From contig NZ_JABJQZ010000001.1 of NCBI RefSeq assembly GCF_013155335.1, forward strand, positions 868,001-932,000: a stretch of DNA of 64,000 nucleotides. Reading direction: 5' to 3'. Below the pieces are notes generated by a model. That model was not told the origin of the DNA, did no database searches, and saw only the letters and a list, made by a program, of their open reading frames with translations. The position numbers and the translations under genes were made by a program. This document shows, one piece after another, positions 1 to 7,621 of the stretch. This DNA is from Nocardioides sp. zg-1230 (GTDB lineage Bacteria; Actinomycetota; Actinomycetes; Propionibacteriales; Nocardioidaceae). The first letter of the stretch is position 1. Every line of letters begins with the position of its first letter.

Positions 1-214
1 GTTGACGGTGACGACCGGGAGCCGGTCCAGGGACCGCAGACGACAGTACGGCGGCTCCGGAGCGTGGCAGCGAGCGTCAAGGGTCACAGCCGCATAACCA
101 TCGTGTGACGCTTGGTCACGGCCGCAGCGTGACCCCGGTTGTGAGGACGTCGCTACTTCCGCAAGGTGGAGGAGAAGCAACCCAAGGAGTCAACCCGAAG
201 GAGTCGAGTCACCC
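1..214. other. Left edge, no confident gene
   Basis: Nothing here can be named. One forward frame is open from base 1 to a stop at 106-108 and could be the last 35 residues of a gene outside the window, but it has no recognisable motif. An AAGGAG ribosome site at about 197-202 serves the next gene. Confidence 0.4.
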
Positions 215-496
215 ATGCTCACGCTCACCGAAGAGGCCCACCAGGCCGTCGCTGCGATCTCCCGTCCCAGCGTCTCCTCCCACCTCCCCGGTCTGCGGAT
301 CTGCCGTCGGTCTGACCGCCCGACGTTCGCCGTCCGGCGCGCGGCGCGCCCTGAGGAGACCGACCAGATCGTCGAGCACGACGGCGCCCGCGTGTTTCTG
401 GCGCCCATCGCGGCGCTGAAGTTCCGTGACAGCGTCCTCGACGTCCGCCGCGACGGCCACGGCCGCCTGCAATTCGTCGTGCGAGACGCCGCCTGA
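215..496 (+). CDS. HesB/IscA-like small protein
   Basis: This 93-residue protein opens with MLTLTEEAHQAV, the typical start of the actinobacterial HesB-like family related to A-type iron-sulfur scaffolds. The fold is probably shared, but the three cysteines that bind iron-sulfur clusters in true IscA proteins are absent; only one cysteine, in RICRRS, is visible. It is therefore probably not a working scaffold and its role is unknown. The start follows an AAGGAG site with normal spacing. The gene stands alone, ahead of two lipoprotein genes on the same strand. Confidence 0.7.
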   Translation: MLTLTEEAHQAVAAISRPSVSSHLPGLRICRRSDRPTFAVRRAARPEETDQIVEHDGARVFLAPIAALKFRDSVLDVRRDGHGRLQFVVRDAA

Positions 497-632
497 GAAG
501 CGGCCGTACGACCGCGCGCAGCCCGCCAGCCCCGCCGATCGTGGATGGGTGCCCACGGCGGCTCGTCGCGCCCCACCCGTACCGCGCCGCCGCAGCCTCG
601 CGCGGCGCCTGTCCCTGGAAGAGGTGCAAGAC

Positions 633-1157
633 GTGCCGCGCACGAGAACGCACGACGGACGACCGATCGACCACCGTCACGCGGGTTGTCGGCCCGCTTC
701 ACCGCGCCAGTGGCTCCTGCAGGGGCACCCACAGTGGCGGGCCGTGCTGGTGGCGGCGGTGGGCGTGGTCCTCGCCGGATTCTTGTCGTCGTGCGGTCAG
801 GAGAACCCGAGCGGTGCCGCGCCGTTGAGCGAACGTGCCGAGAACGACGTCCCCCTCAACCCTCCGACGCTGCGGTTCCACGTGTCCGCGGACGGCCAGG
901 TGGATGCCTCACCCGATCTCAAGGCCGAGGCCGGCGAAGTCGCCGCTGTGGTGCTCGAGAACGAGAGCGAGACTGCCTACGAGCTGCGCCTGCTCGACCC
1001 CGAGGGAGACCAGGTCTACGCAGTGGAAGCGCCGGCCGGTGGGCGTGGAGATGGTCGCGCGATGCCCCGCGACGTGGGACCCCATGTGGTCGAGGTCTTC
1101 CCGGTCGGCGAACCGGGAGTTGGCGAGGAGTTCCCAGTTGACGTGTCGGAGAACTGA
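633..1157 (+). CDS. Predicted lipoprotein, unknown function
   Basis: A 174-residue predicted lipoprotein. A hydrophobic stretch AVLVAAVGVVLAGFL ends in a lipobox LSSC, so the mature protein should be anchored to the outer face of the membrane by its cysteine. The mature part is acidic and rich in Val and Pro, resembling a small beta-sandwich, but no family is recognised. The GTG at 633 is chosen because GGAAGAGG lies about 9 nt upstream. That leaves a long 36-residue N-terminal region, and the GTG at 624 is also possible. It is followed 58 nt later by a second lipoprotein gene. Confidence 0.6.
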   Translation: MPRTRTHDGRPIDHRHAGCRPASPRQWLLQGHPQWRAVLVAAVGVVLAGFLSSCGQENPSGAAPLSERAENDVPLNPPTLRFHVSADGQVDASPDLKAEAGEVAAVVLENESETAYELRLLDPEGDQVYAVEAPAGGRGDGRAMPRDVGPHVVEVFPVGEPGVGEEFPVDVSEN

Positions 1158-1215
1158 AGCCGCGCGGCACGCGAGCGGCGGCCCCGCCCTCTGGATGTTC
1201 CATCGGAGGTGAAGT

Positions 1216-1734
1216 TTGCTGAGTCTGAGACGAGCGCTCGTGTGCGCCGGACTCCTGCTGGGGCTGCTCACGTCCGGGTGCTCTGCAGGGGCCTCCCGCG
1301 ACGCTGAGTCGTACCAGCCGTCGATCGGCAGCAACGCCCGCACCCAACAGGTCGACGCCTTCGGTTTCGCGATCGTGGTCGACGGCGAGGGGAACGGACG
1401 CGTGGTCGGCACGCTGCTGAACACCGAGCAACAACCACACGCCGTGACCAGCGCCATCGTCAAGAGCGACGGCACACCCGTCACAACCGCCGTGCTCGTC
1501 GATGTCATCCGGCTGCCGCCGCACGAACCGGTCCACCTCGCCGACGAACCCCCCGTAGCCGTGACCGCGGACGACCTGACCGTTGGGTCGTTCGTCGAGC
1601 TGACCCTGGACGTCACTGACGGTGAACTGGTCCAGATGCTGGTCCCGGTTGAGGCACGCAAGGGCCCCTACGCCAACGTCGACGTGATCGCGGTCTCCGA
1701 CGGCATCGCGCACCGACCTCAAGAGATCGTGTGA
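1216..1734 (+). CDS. Predicted lipoprotein, beta-sandwich type
   Basis: A 172-residue lipoprotein starting at a TTG with a strong GGAGGT site 5 nt upstream. The signal sequence has two arginines, a hydrophobic core and the lipobox TSGC. The mature region has alternating short beta-like segments, reminiscent of the copper-chaperone-like (PCuAC/DUF461) secreted lipoproteins of actinobacteria. The methionine and histidine metal ligands of that family are not evident, so only the fold is suggested. It may be co-transcribed with the lipoprotein gene just upstream. Confidence 0.65.
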   Translation: MLSLRRALVCAGLLLGLLTSGCSAGASRDAESYQPSIGSNARTQQVDAFGFAIVVDGEGNGRVVGTLLNTEQQPHAVTSAIVKSDGTPVTTAVLVDVIRLPPHEPVHLADEPPVAVTADDLTVGSFVELTLDVTDGELVQMLVPVEARKGPYANVDVIAVSDGIAHRPQEIV

Positions 1735-2124
1735 GACCGATGCTCCGTGCGCGGCGACGGGCGAGCGGCCCACCACCTCGGTACCAGGGCCCCACCCCGA
1801 AGCGCCCCAACTACCACCCCTTTCGAACCGCACTGCCGCAGCCGTGCAGAGCGGCGCCGTTGCATGACACCCTCGCGGATGCGACGGGGCACCCGGGGCA
1901 CGGACGCGGCGCGTCCTCTTCATCGCCGCCCTCGTCGGCCGACAATCGCATCCGGGGCCAGCCCTCCGCTGTGGGTTCGTCGGTAGCAACGCCCTCGACA
2001 TCACCTTGCTGCCCAGCTGGTGGCGCGTCCCACGTCGACCTTGCGCCCGAGGGGACTGCTGCACGAACGGGTGACAGTTTGGATGTGCAGCTGCGCCTAC
2101 AGCCGGCGGAATGACGCATGCGCG
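1735..2124. other. Gene-poor stretch before accessory island
   Basis: No reading frame here has a plausible ribosome site, protein-like composition or recognisable motif. The small palindrome TGACGC-atgc-GCGTCA at 2112-2127 overlaps the stop of the next, minus-strand gene and may act as a weak terminator. It may be decayed coding DNA at the left edge of the island. Confidence 0.4.
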
Positions 2125-2406
2125 TCACCGCTCCCTAAAGGCTCCGCGCTCCCACCAGTCGATCGCCGGGTCCTCCCGTATGTACCGTGCGGCCACCTCG
2201 ACGTTGCCTAGGTTGCAGTACTTCCAGAGCTCTTTCGCCGCTCGGGAGTACTGGAACAGCACGTGGTCCATATCGAATGGGTCGAGATCACCGTCGCGGA
2301 AATGATCGATCGCGTCGGCGACGTGCGCGACGAGTTCGGCGAGCTCTGCCTCGTGGTAGTCGGCCACTTGTTGGCGTGCTTGTTGGCGCGCTGCCTTCTC
2401 GGACAC
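2125..2406 (-). CDS. Hypothetical protein, 93 residues
   Basis: A small soluble, mostly helical, acidic protein with an alternating Ala/Glu/His N-terminal half and aromatic-rich ends (HVLFQYSRAAKELWKYC, DWWERGAF). It is plausible as a real gene because composition and third-position GC match the neighbours and because no forward gene competes. The overall look is that of small conserved actinobacterial proteins of unknown function. It diverges from the LRR gene at 2529, and the gap between them carries one copy of a dispersed repeat at 2450-2481. Confidence 0.6.
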   Translation of the reverse strand: MSEKAARQQARQQVADYHEAELAELVAHVADAIDHFRDGDLDPFDMDHVLFQYSRAAKELWKYCNLGNVEVAARYIREDPAIDWWERGAFRER

Positions 2407-2449
2407 CTACTCAGGCTAGTGCGGCTGTCCTTCGAGAGCCTCGCCCTCG

Positions 2450-2481
2450 TCGCGGCAGATGAGTGCGTTCCCCGGCTGGGA
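2450..2481 (+). repeat. Dispersed repeat, copy 1 (TCGCGGCAGATGAG type)
   Basis: A perfect 21-bp block beginning TCGCGGCAGATGAGTGCG is repeated in inverted orientation at 7086-7106. In both places it is followed by GGCTGGGA, with three extra C bases in this copy. Both copies lie in intergenic DNA upstream of a small island gene. The core CGGCAGAT is shared with the other island repeats. Confidence 0.7.
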
Positions 2482-2528
2482 CGGGAACGTGGCTGGAATG
2501 CAATGCGGTTGTCGCCGGGTCCGGCACG

Positions 2529-3404
2529 ATGAGACGTGTGAGTCCTGACTTCGCCTTTCGAGAGCTGCCCCATGGCGGCACCGAGTTCGAGCTGCTCGGG
2601 CCGTGGTCGCCAGAGGCTGCGGCGGCATTCCGCGAGTCGGGAGCTGACCGCTTGGTCGCCAACTACGCGCGCGGATTCGTGGCTCGCGATCTGCGGTTCC
2701 TTGTCGGTCTCCCGATCCGCGCGCTCGAAGTTCTCGCTCGCACCATCGACGACCTCGGACCGGTCCACGAGCTTGGCGACACACTGGAGTCGTTGGCGAT
2801 GACGACAGGATCAGGCACAAAGATCGACCTCAGTCGCCTTCGCCTGCTCAAGGACCTCTCATGCGACTGGCGCCAGGTCGCCGACAGCATTGCGAAGACC
2901 GATGCTCTCGAAAGGGTCTCGTTGCTGGCGTACGACTGCCAGGACCTGGAGCGCCTCGCCCATCTGAGCCACCTACGCGCCCTGCGGATGAAGGACAGGC
3001 CCGCGCTGCGCACTCTCGAAGGAGTTCAGCGACTCTCGTGGCTCGACACACTGGAGATCTACATGGCCCCGCTGCACGACGGCACCGCCCTGGCAGAGGC
3101 GAGGTCTCCAGTGCTTCGTGCGCTGGCTCTGAGCGGCTGCACGCAGGTCACCGAGCTCGATGCGGTGGCGGCATGTGAGGCATTGGAGGAGCTCGACGTC
3201 AGCGAATGCGGCGCGATGTCTAGCCTGTCTCCGATCGCCGGCCTGGATCGGCTCCACCGGCTGCACCTGTACGGATCGACCAGGGTCGTGGACGGCGACC
3301 TGACGCCGCTGCTCGGACTGCATCGGCTGCGTGACCTGCGCATGGCGAGCCGCCGCAACTACGCACCGAGCCTGGCCGAGGTGAAGCGCCAACTCGGGCT
3401 GTAA
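2529..3404 (+). CDS. Leucine-rich-repeat protein (LRR1)
   Basis: A 291-residue protein without signal peptide or membrane segment. From about residue 90 onward it consists of irregular leucine-rich repeats, such as LSHLRALRMKDRPALRTLEG and LEELDVSECGAMSSLSPIAG, closing with a short basic tail. LRR solenoids usually bind protein partners; the partner is not indicated by the sequence. The ATG at 2529 is preferred over an in-frame upstream ATG that would add 22 unconserved-looking residues; GTG at 2538 is also possible. A second, unrelated-looking LRR gene (4760-5404) points towards it with an IS30 element between them. Confidence 0.75.
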   Translation: MRRVSPDFAFRELPHGGTEFELLGPWSPEAAAAFRESGADRLVANYARGFVARDLRFLVGLPIRALEVLARTIDDLGPVHELGDTLESLAMTTGSGTKIDLSRLRLLKDLSCDWRQVADSIAKTDALERVSLLAYDCQDLERLAHLSHLRALRMKDRPALRTLEGVQRLSWLDTLEIYMAPLHDGTALAEARSPVLRALALSGCTQVTELDAVAACEALEELDVSECGAMSSLSPIAGLDRLHRLHLYGSTRVVDGDLTPLLGLHRLRDLRMASRRNYAPSLAEVKRQLGL

Positions 3405-3454
3405 GCCTGAGCTCTCCAGCACGCGACCCAGAGAGTTTCGCCGCGGTCGTGGCA

Positions 3455-4691
3455 TCACGTTGCCCAAGTCCTGCGCGCGCTCAACGCGGCAGATCCGGGC
3501 GAGCGTAACCGCCCCCAACGCGGTGCGGGCTCAGGCGGTCGACGCAACACCTCTGCTAGTGCCTGTGATGGTGTCTTGAAGCCGAGGGTCTGTCGAGGGC
3601 GTTCGTTGAGCTCTTGGGCGATGGCGTCGAAGTCGGCCTGGGTCAGCGTGCGGAAGTCGACTCTGCGAGGCAGGTACTGGCGCAGTAGGCCGTTGGTGTT
3701 CTCGTTGCTGCCGCGCTGCCAAGGTGACTTGGGATCGCAGAAGTAGACCTCGATGCCAGTGGCGGTGGTGAACTGTTGATGGGCGGCCATCTCAGTTCCC
3801 TGGTCCCAGGTCAGGGAGCGGACCAGTTGGGCCGGCAGGGTGGTCACTGCTGCGGCGAGTGCGTCGGCGACTGCGTCGGCCCGATGGCCGCCCGGCAACG
3901 CGACCAGCATCAGGAACCGGGTGGAGCGTTCGACCAGAGTGGCCACTGGGCTCATGCCCTTGCCAAAGACCAGGTCGCCTTCCCAGTGTCCGGGCACTGC
4001 GCGGTCCTCGGCCTCAGCGGGGCGCTCACTGATGTGCAGGATCCCCGGCCGACCACCTCGACCGTCGGGGAGACGCACCCCGTGGACGCGTCGGATCACC
4101 CGACCCGTGCGCAGGTAGGCGGTCAGCTCCTTGCGCAGCGCACCGCGCGACTGCACGAACAGCGTGCGGTAGATGCTCTCGTGCGACACGTGCATCTCCG
4201 GGTCGTGGGGATAGGTGAGCTTGAGCCAACCGGCGATCTGCTGCGGTGACCACCGTCGCCCGAGCTTTTCAGCCACGATGCCAGCCAGCACCGGGTTGGC
4301 GGCCAGCTTGCAGGCTTTGGGTCGGGTTGCTCTGGCCCAGGCGTGCTGGTCCGCGGTCGCGGCCCGGTAGCAACGGCGACCACCGTTGCTCGCGACCTCA
4401 CGGCTGATCGTCGAGGGCGAGCGACCCAGTCCGGCCGCGATCGCCCGTAACGACCGGTCGGCGGCCAGGCCGCGAGAGATCTCCTCGCGTTCCTCGAAGC
4501 TCAACCGGCCTGCCGCCCGGCGTCGGGGGAACAGGTCTGATCCCGTCGCAACGCAGCAGATAGGTCCGCACCGTGCTGGTCGACAGTCCCAGCGACCGTG
4601 CCGTCGGCTTGACTGCGTGCCCGGCACGCATCCGCGACCAGATCTCATCAATGTCTGCTGGCGACAACCTCTGGTAGTTCTGACGCGCCAT
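3455..4691 (-). pseudogene. IS30-family transposase, frameshifted
   Basis: The N-terminal helix-turn-helix part (MARQNYQRLSPADIDEIW to GIRPVP) lies in one frame from 4691. The rest, from RRRAAGRLSFEEREEISRGL on, lies in the next frame. The break falls on a run of five G (4525-4529; CCCCC in the coding sense). Removing one C restores a continuous ...GIRPVPRRRAAG... protein, and a +1 slip at CCC-CCG would do the same. The DDE catalytic triad looks intact: Asp in WEGDLVFG, Asp in LTWDQGTE and Glu in GSNENTNGLLRQ. The frame has no stop before the left inverted repeat and runs about 75 nt into flanking DNA. It is probably inactive unless frameshifting rescues it. Confidence 0.85.
3484..3523 (+). 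repeat. 40-bp island repeat, half-copy left of IS30
   Basis: This 40-bp stretch matches the reverse complement of 5595-5634 at 38 of 40 positions. It begins ACGCGGCAGATCCGGGCGAG. It lies 80 nt after the stop of LRR1 and immediately left of the IS30 element. The missing second half of the repeat (GGCAGATCCGG..CGTTC) reappears at 4742-4757 on the other side of the IS, so the element appears to have landed inside this copy. Confidence 0.8.
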
Positions 4692-4735
4692 CGCGACCTC
4701 CTCGAGTCAAGGAAGTGTTGCGATGACTTATTGAG
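3530..4735 (-). mobile_element. IS30-family insertion sequence, about 1.2 kb
   Basis: Imperfect terminal inverted repeats of about 24 bp bound the transposase. The left end (3530-3553) and the right end (4712-4735, reverse complement) share CTCA....GTC..CGCAACAC.TC, with 17 of 24 positions matching. No clear 2-3 bp target duplication was found, so the outer ends are accurate only to a few bases. The size fits IS30 elements. The insertion splits a repeat whose intact partner lies at 5576-5634. Confidence 0.75.
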
Positions 4736-4741
4736 AGCACC

Positions 4742-4757
4742 GGCAGATCCGGTCGTT
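4742..4757 (+). repeat. Second half of the IS30-split island repeat
   Basis: GGCAGATCCGGTCGTTC here matches GGCAGATCCGGGGCGTTC, the continuation of the intact inverted copy (reverse complement of 5579-5596). Together with 3484-3523 it rebuilds one full copy of the repeat interrupted by IS30. It lies just beyond the stop codon of the LRR2 gene. Confidence 0.7.
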
Positions 4758-4759
4758 CT

Positions 4760-5404
4760 TCAGTCGCGCTCGGCGAACCAGTCCGAAGGCGTGACGGCAC
4801 GAGCCGCGGGCTTGTCGACCACCTTCACCACCGGTACCCAGACCAGGTCCGGTACGTCCTCTGCGAACCACGAGAACGCCTTGATCTGTGACGCATCGCG
4901 GATGCGGACAGCATCATCGGCCTCTATCGACACCGCCCGCAAGAGGCACAACTCCTCCAACGCGGGGGCGTCGAGCGCGGGAGCGATACTTCCGACGCCC
5001 TTGAGGGAACCGAGTTCCAGCCTCGCGAGAGATCGAAGTCGAGCCAGGCTGGGAAGTGCCGTGACCTTCGGGAGCCCGTAGAGGCTGAGCAGCTCCAGGG
5101 TCACGAGCTCTCCGACTGCCGAAACATCCGACAGTCCCCTGACCTGGTTGACCTGGAGGTATCGAAGTCGTTCGCAGCCGATGACGAAGTCCGCAGACGC
5201 TCCGGACCCTCCCCTGACGTCTAACCAGTCGAGGTTCGGCAAGGTCCCGAGGAAGCCTTCTGGCAGGTCGACGGCCCACAACGTGAGCCTTCGCACGGGT
5301 GCGAGCCAGTCGAGGTCGGCGGGCTCGATCACGGCGTGGTCTATCCAGACCTCAGCCGTACCTCGCCCTCGCGCGACGTCACGCGCCCGCCCCTTCTTCG
5401 CCAT
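4760..5404 (-). CDS. Leucine-rich-repeat-like protein (LRR2)
   Basis: A 214-residue soluble protein. After a basic N-terminus (MAKKGRARDVARG) it shows about five leucine-rich units such as LDWLAPVRRLTLWAVD, LPNLDWLDVRGG and LVTLELLSLYGLPKV. It ends in an aromatic, acidic tail (SWFAEDVPDLVW). The ATG at 5404 is chosen; an upstream open stretch of 38 codons looks non-coding. The gene is bracketed by inverted copies of a repeat (3484-3523 plus 4742-4757 on one side, 5576-5634 on the other), an arrangement expected of a movable unit. Function unknown. Confidence 0.65.
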   Translation of the reverse strand: MAKKGRARDVARGRGTAEVWIDHAVIEPADLDWLAPVRRLTLWAVDLPEGFLGTLPNLDWLDVRGGSGASADFVIGCERLRYLQVNQVRGLSDVSAVGELVTLELLSLYGLPKVTALPSLARLRSLARLELGSLKGVGSIAPALDAPALEELCLLRAVSIEADDAVRIRDASQIKAFSWFAEDVPDLVWVPVVKVVDKPAARAVTPSDWFAERD

Positions 5405-5834
5405 GCCGGCAAGTATGGAAGACCAATTTCCCGGCCGACCGCTCATCGGCATGTGCAGATCCCATGGAGCTAGGGCTGTCCTGAGCGAGAGGTAACGTAC
5501 CCGGGCCCTCAACGCCATGAACTACAGGCTTCGGTATGCCTTGGGTGAGGATGACGACACGGCTGAGTAACCATCCTCGAACGCCCCGGATCTGCCTCGT
5601 TGGGGGCGGCTACGCTCGCCCGGATCTGCCGCGTCCCGGGCATCCGCTCATGCCGATGAGAGGGCGACGACGACGGCTATCCGGTCAGTACGACGTGGGA
5701 TCTGAGTTCGCAATCCCGAGCACTACGGGAATCTCGGATGACGTCATGCGGCGGCCGGTGGGATGCTGACCTCATGCTCGTGATGGCTGAGCCATCGCTC
5801 GCCTGCTCCCTGTCGGCACTTCAAGGAGGCAGAG
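5405..5834. other. Intergenic stretch with inverted island repeat
   Basis: No convincing gene. The stretch carries the intact copy of the island repeat (5576-5634, annotated separately). An AAGGAGG ribosome site at about 5823-5829 belongs to the lipoprotein pseudogene starting at 5835. Confidence 0.5.
5576..5634 (-). repeat. Island repeat, intact inverted copy
   Basis: Read on the minus strand this is ACGCGGCAGATCCGGGCGAG, then GTAGCCGCCCCCAACGA, then GGCAGATCCGGGGCGTTC. It therefore contains the GGCAGATCCGG core twice with a 34-nt period. The first 40 bp match 3484-3523 at 38 positions, and the rest matches 4742-4757. It lies upstream of the LRR2 gene, in inverted orientation to the IS30-split copy beyond that gene's stop. 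Confidence 0.8.
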
Positions 5835-6665
5835 ATGACGTTATAGGTCAGTCGTGACGTTCTGGCGTTGACCCTCCCGGCGGTCCTCGTCCTGGGCGCG
5901 TGCAGCGACGACTCCACGGCTCCGGACCCGTCGTCGGCGGCGTCGACGTCGCCCAGCGAGACGCCCAGCGCAGCCCTATCGGACAGCGAGACGCCCAACG
6001 CAACCCCGTCGCCACCGCCTTGTCCCAACCCGGAGGGTGGGTCCTGCCTGGGCCCACTACGGCCGGGAAAGCTATACACGACAGTCGAGTTCAGCCCGGC
6101 GATCACGTACGAGGTGCCGCACGAGGGTTGGAGGAACTATGAGGACCTCTACGGCAACTTCCTTCTCGTGCCCCCCAGCAACGACCTAGAGGGCGTGGAC
6201 GCTGGTACGTCGGACTACATCGGCGCCTACCGCGGGGTGCTGCCCAGCACGTTGACCAGTCCCCGCTGTGGTGCGGACTGGCCCCTCGGCGTCGAGGCCG
6301 GGCCGACGCCAGCGGAGATGGTGCGCTACTACCGGACGCAGAAGAATCTCGCCGTGTCGAACGTTCATGAAGCCGAGGTCGGTGGTCGGTCAGGTGTCGT
6401 GCTCGATCTGCAAGCCGCGCCGGGGGTGCCGCTCGACCACTGCAGGGAAGGCGGCACCAAGGTGGAGGTCAACCAGGTGATCAGCGGGATCGAAGGATCC
6501 AGCTTCGACCACGGTGTCGTCAACGACATGACCATGCGCCTGTACCTGCTGCGAGACCACAAGCGAGTGATGGGTATCGAGATAACCGACATCCACGCTG
6601 CTCCGGGAACCGTCGATACCATGACCAGCGTCGTAGAGTCTCTGCGGTTCGCCGCTGAGAACTAG
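5835..6665 (+). pseudogene. Lipoprotein gene with stop in signal peptide
   Basis: AAGGAGG is followed by ATG at 5835, but the fourth codon is TAG (5844-5846): MTL-stop-VSRDVLALTLPAVLVLGACS. Ignoring the stop, this is a normal lipoprotein signal with lipobox LGAC, followed by a Ser/Thr/Pro linker. A mature domain of about 220 residues ends in a helix TMTSVVESLRFAAEN. The domain looks intact over its whole length and resembles secreted actinobacterial lipoproteins of unknown function. A TTG at 5868 could restart translation but has no ribosome site and would leave no charged signal-peptide head. It is either a recently inactivated gene or a sequencing error. Confidence 0.7.
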
Positions 6666-6759
6666 CTGCCGCCTTCTGGCCAAATCGGATACCTCAGTTG
6701 CAGGCGTCACCATCCGGCCTTTGCGCAGCGGACCCTGCCGCAGACAGCGTGCGCTGCGG

Positions 6760-6775
6760 CCATCCGGACATGCCG
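6760..6775 (-). repeat. Degenerate CGGCAGATCCGGATGT copy
   Basis: On the minus strand this reads CGGCATGTCCGGATGG, matching 13 of 16 positions of the exact repeat at 7570-7585 and 8260-8275. It lies 9 nt past the stop codon of the gene at 6785-7066 and in the same orientation as that gene. That is the same gene-then-repeat order seen for the gene at 7622-8206. Confidence 0.5.
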
Positions 6776-6784
6776 CAATCCGCA

Positions 6785-7066
6785 CTACTCAACTTCCCAG
6801 CCACGGGCCTTCGCGTCGGCAAGCAGATCGTCGCGGATGTGCACCAAATCGGCCGCGAGCCGACTCAGCGTTCGATCGTCGACACCACCCCACTGGGGCC
6901 AGGCGTCCCACAGGCGGCGCCCGAGTGGCTGATCGTCTTGAAGTAGGCGATCGCCGCCGAACTTGCGGATGTCCTTGATCAGAGAGTCGGCGGGCTCACC
7001 GAACGCCGGACGGTTCCACGTGAAGATGTCGGTGTACCAGTGATCGGTGGGGCCGCCCATGTTCAT
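6785..7066 (-). CDS. Conserved hypothetical protein, 93 residues
   Basis: A small soluble protein beginning MNMGGPTDHWYTDIFTWNRP and continuing with SLIKDIRKFGG, then a helical C-terminal half (TLSRLAADLVHIRDDLLADA). The opening resembles a family of short actinobacterial proteins of unknown function that is often found in variable islands; this is recalled, not checked. The ATG at 7066 is preferred to one nine codons upstream because it begins the recognisable motif. The repeat at 7078-7106 sits directly upstream, probably overlapping its promoter. Confidence 0.6.
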   Translation of the reverse strand: MNMGGPTDHWYTDIFTWNRPAFGEPADSLIKDIRKFGGDRLLQDDQPLGRRLWDAWPQWGGVDDRTLSRLAADLVHIRDDLLADAKARGWEVE

Positions 7067-7077
7067 GGCGGCGAGTC

Positions 7078-7106
7078 TCCCAGCCGAACGCACTCATCTG
7101 CCGCGA
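7078..7106 (-). repeat. Dispersed repeat, copy 2 (TCGCGGCAGATGAG type)
   Basis: An inverted partner of 2450-2481. The 21-bp core is identical, followed directly by GGCTGGGA. It lies between the stop of the gene at 7154-7504 and the start of the gene at 6785-7066. Confidence 0.7.
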
Positions 7107-7153
7107 TGCGCGCGAGCTCATCGCGGCATGCGCGGATCATCACGGCGTGCCTG

Positions 7154-7504
7154 TCAATCTCCCTGAGCCCAGGCGGCGTGTGGCAAGGACAGGTACACCC
7201 CAACTTGGTTCGTTCCGCTGGCTTCGACCACCGTGTCACGGAGTCGGTCACACCGCTCCTGACGCGTCTCGGCCCGAGTGGCGAACCACTTGGAACGCAC
7301 TTCGACGACGATGTCGAGCCCACCGAAGTCGTGAGGGCCCCGTGGGCGGAAGCGGACCTCCACGTCACCCGGCCGCAGTCTGCCGTCGTACGGCTCTTCC
7401 GGGCACTCGACCGCGAGTGAAACGGCGTGCGGGAGCGTCTCAGCGAGGATCCGCAACTGCGCCGTCGCTATCAGAGGGTCGTGGGTGACCTCGACAATGG
7501 GCAT
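7154..7504 (-). CDS. Hypothetical protein, tautomerase-like start
   Basis: A 116-residue soluble protein with Pro directly after the initiator Met (MPIVEVTHDP), two beta-strand-like segments (GDVEVRFRPRG, GLDIVVEVRSKWFATR) and a C-terminal helix. A catalytic N-terminal proline and beta-alpha-beta order are features of the tautomerase superfamily, so a tautomerase-like fold is possible. No active-site arginine pair could be assigned, so this is only a suggestion. It belongs to the island; the next minus-strand gene starts 87 nt downstream across a dispersed repeat. Confidence 0.55.
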   Translation of the reverse strand: MPIVEVTHDPLIATAQLRILAETLPHAVSLAVECPEEPYDGRLRPGDVEVRFRPRGPHDFGGLDIVVEVRSKWFATRAETRQERCDRLRDTVVEASGTNQVGVYLSLPHAAWAQGD

Positions 7505-7569
7505 GAGCTGACGCTAGTTCCTCACGAAGACAAGTGCGTGCCCTCGTCGGCCGCTTCGCGCACCATCAG

Positions 7570-7585
7570 CGGCAGATCCGGATGT
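7570..7585 (+). repeat. 16-bp direct repeat, left copy
   Basis: CGGCAGATCCGGATGT occurs here and, identically and in the same orientation, at 8260-8275. The two copies bracket the single gene at 7622-8206. Confidence 0.8.
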
Positions 7586-7621
7586 CCTCTCTACGGTCTC
7601 GGGTGCATGCGACAGTGAGGT

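Noticed and set aside
1..108. C-terminal end of a gene in forward frame 1
   Set aside because: Open for 35 codons only, with no motif; another open frame exists on the minus strand, so neither can be chosen.
3484..5634. CRISPR array from repeated GGCAGATCCGG
   Set aside because: Only two units with a 34-nt period occur together, no regular spacers follow and no cas genes are present.
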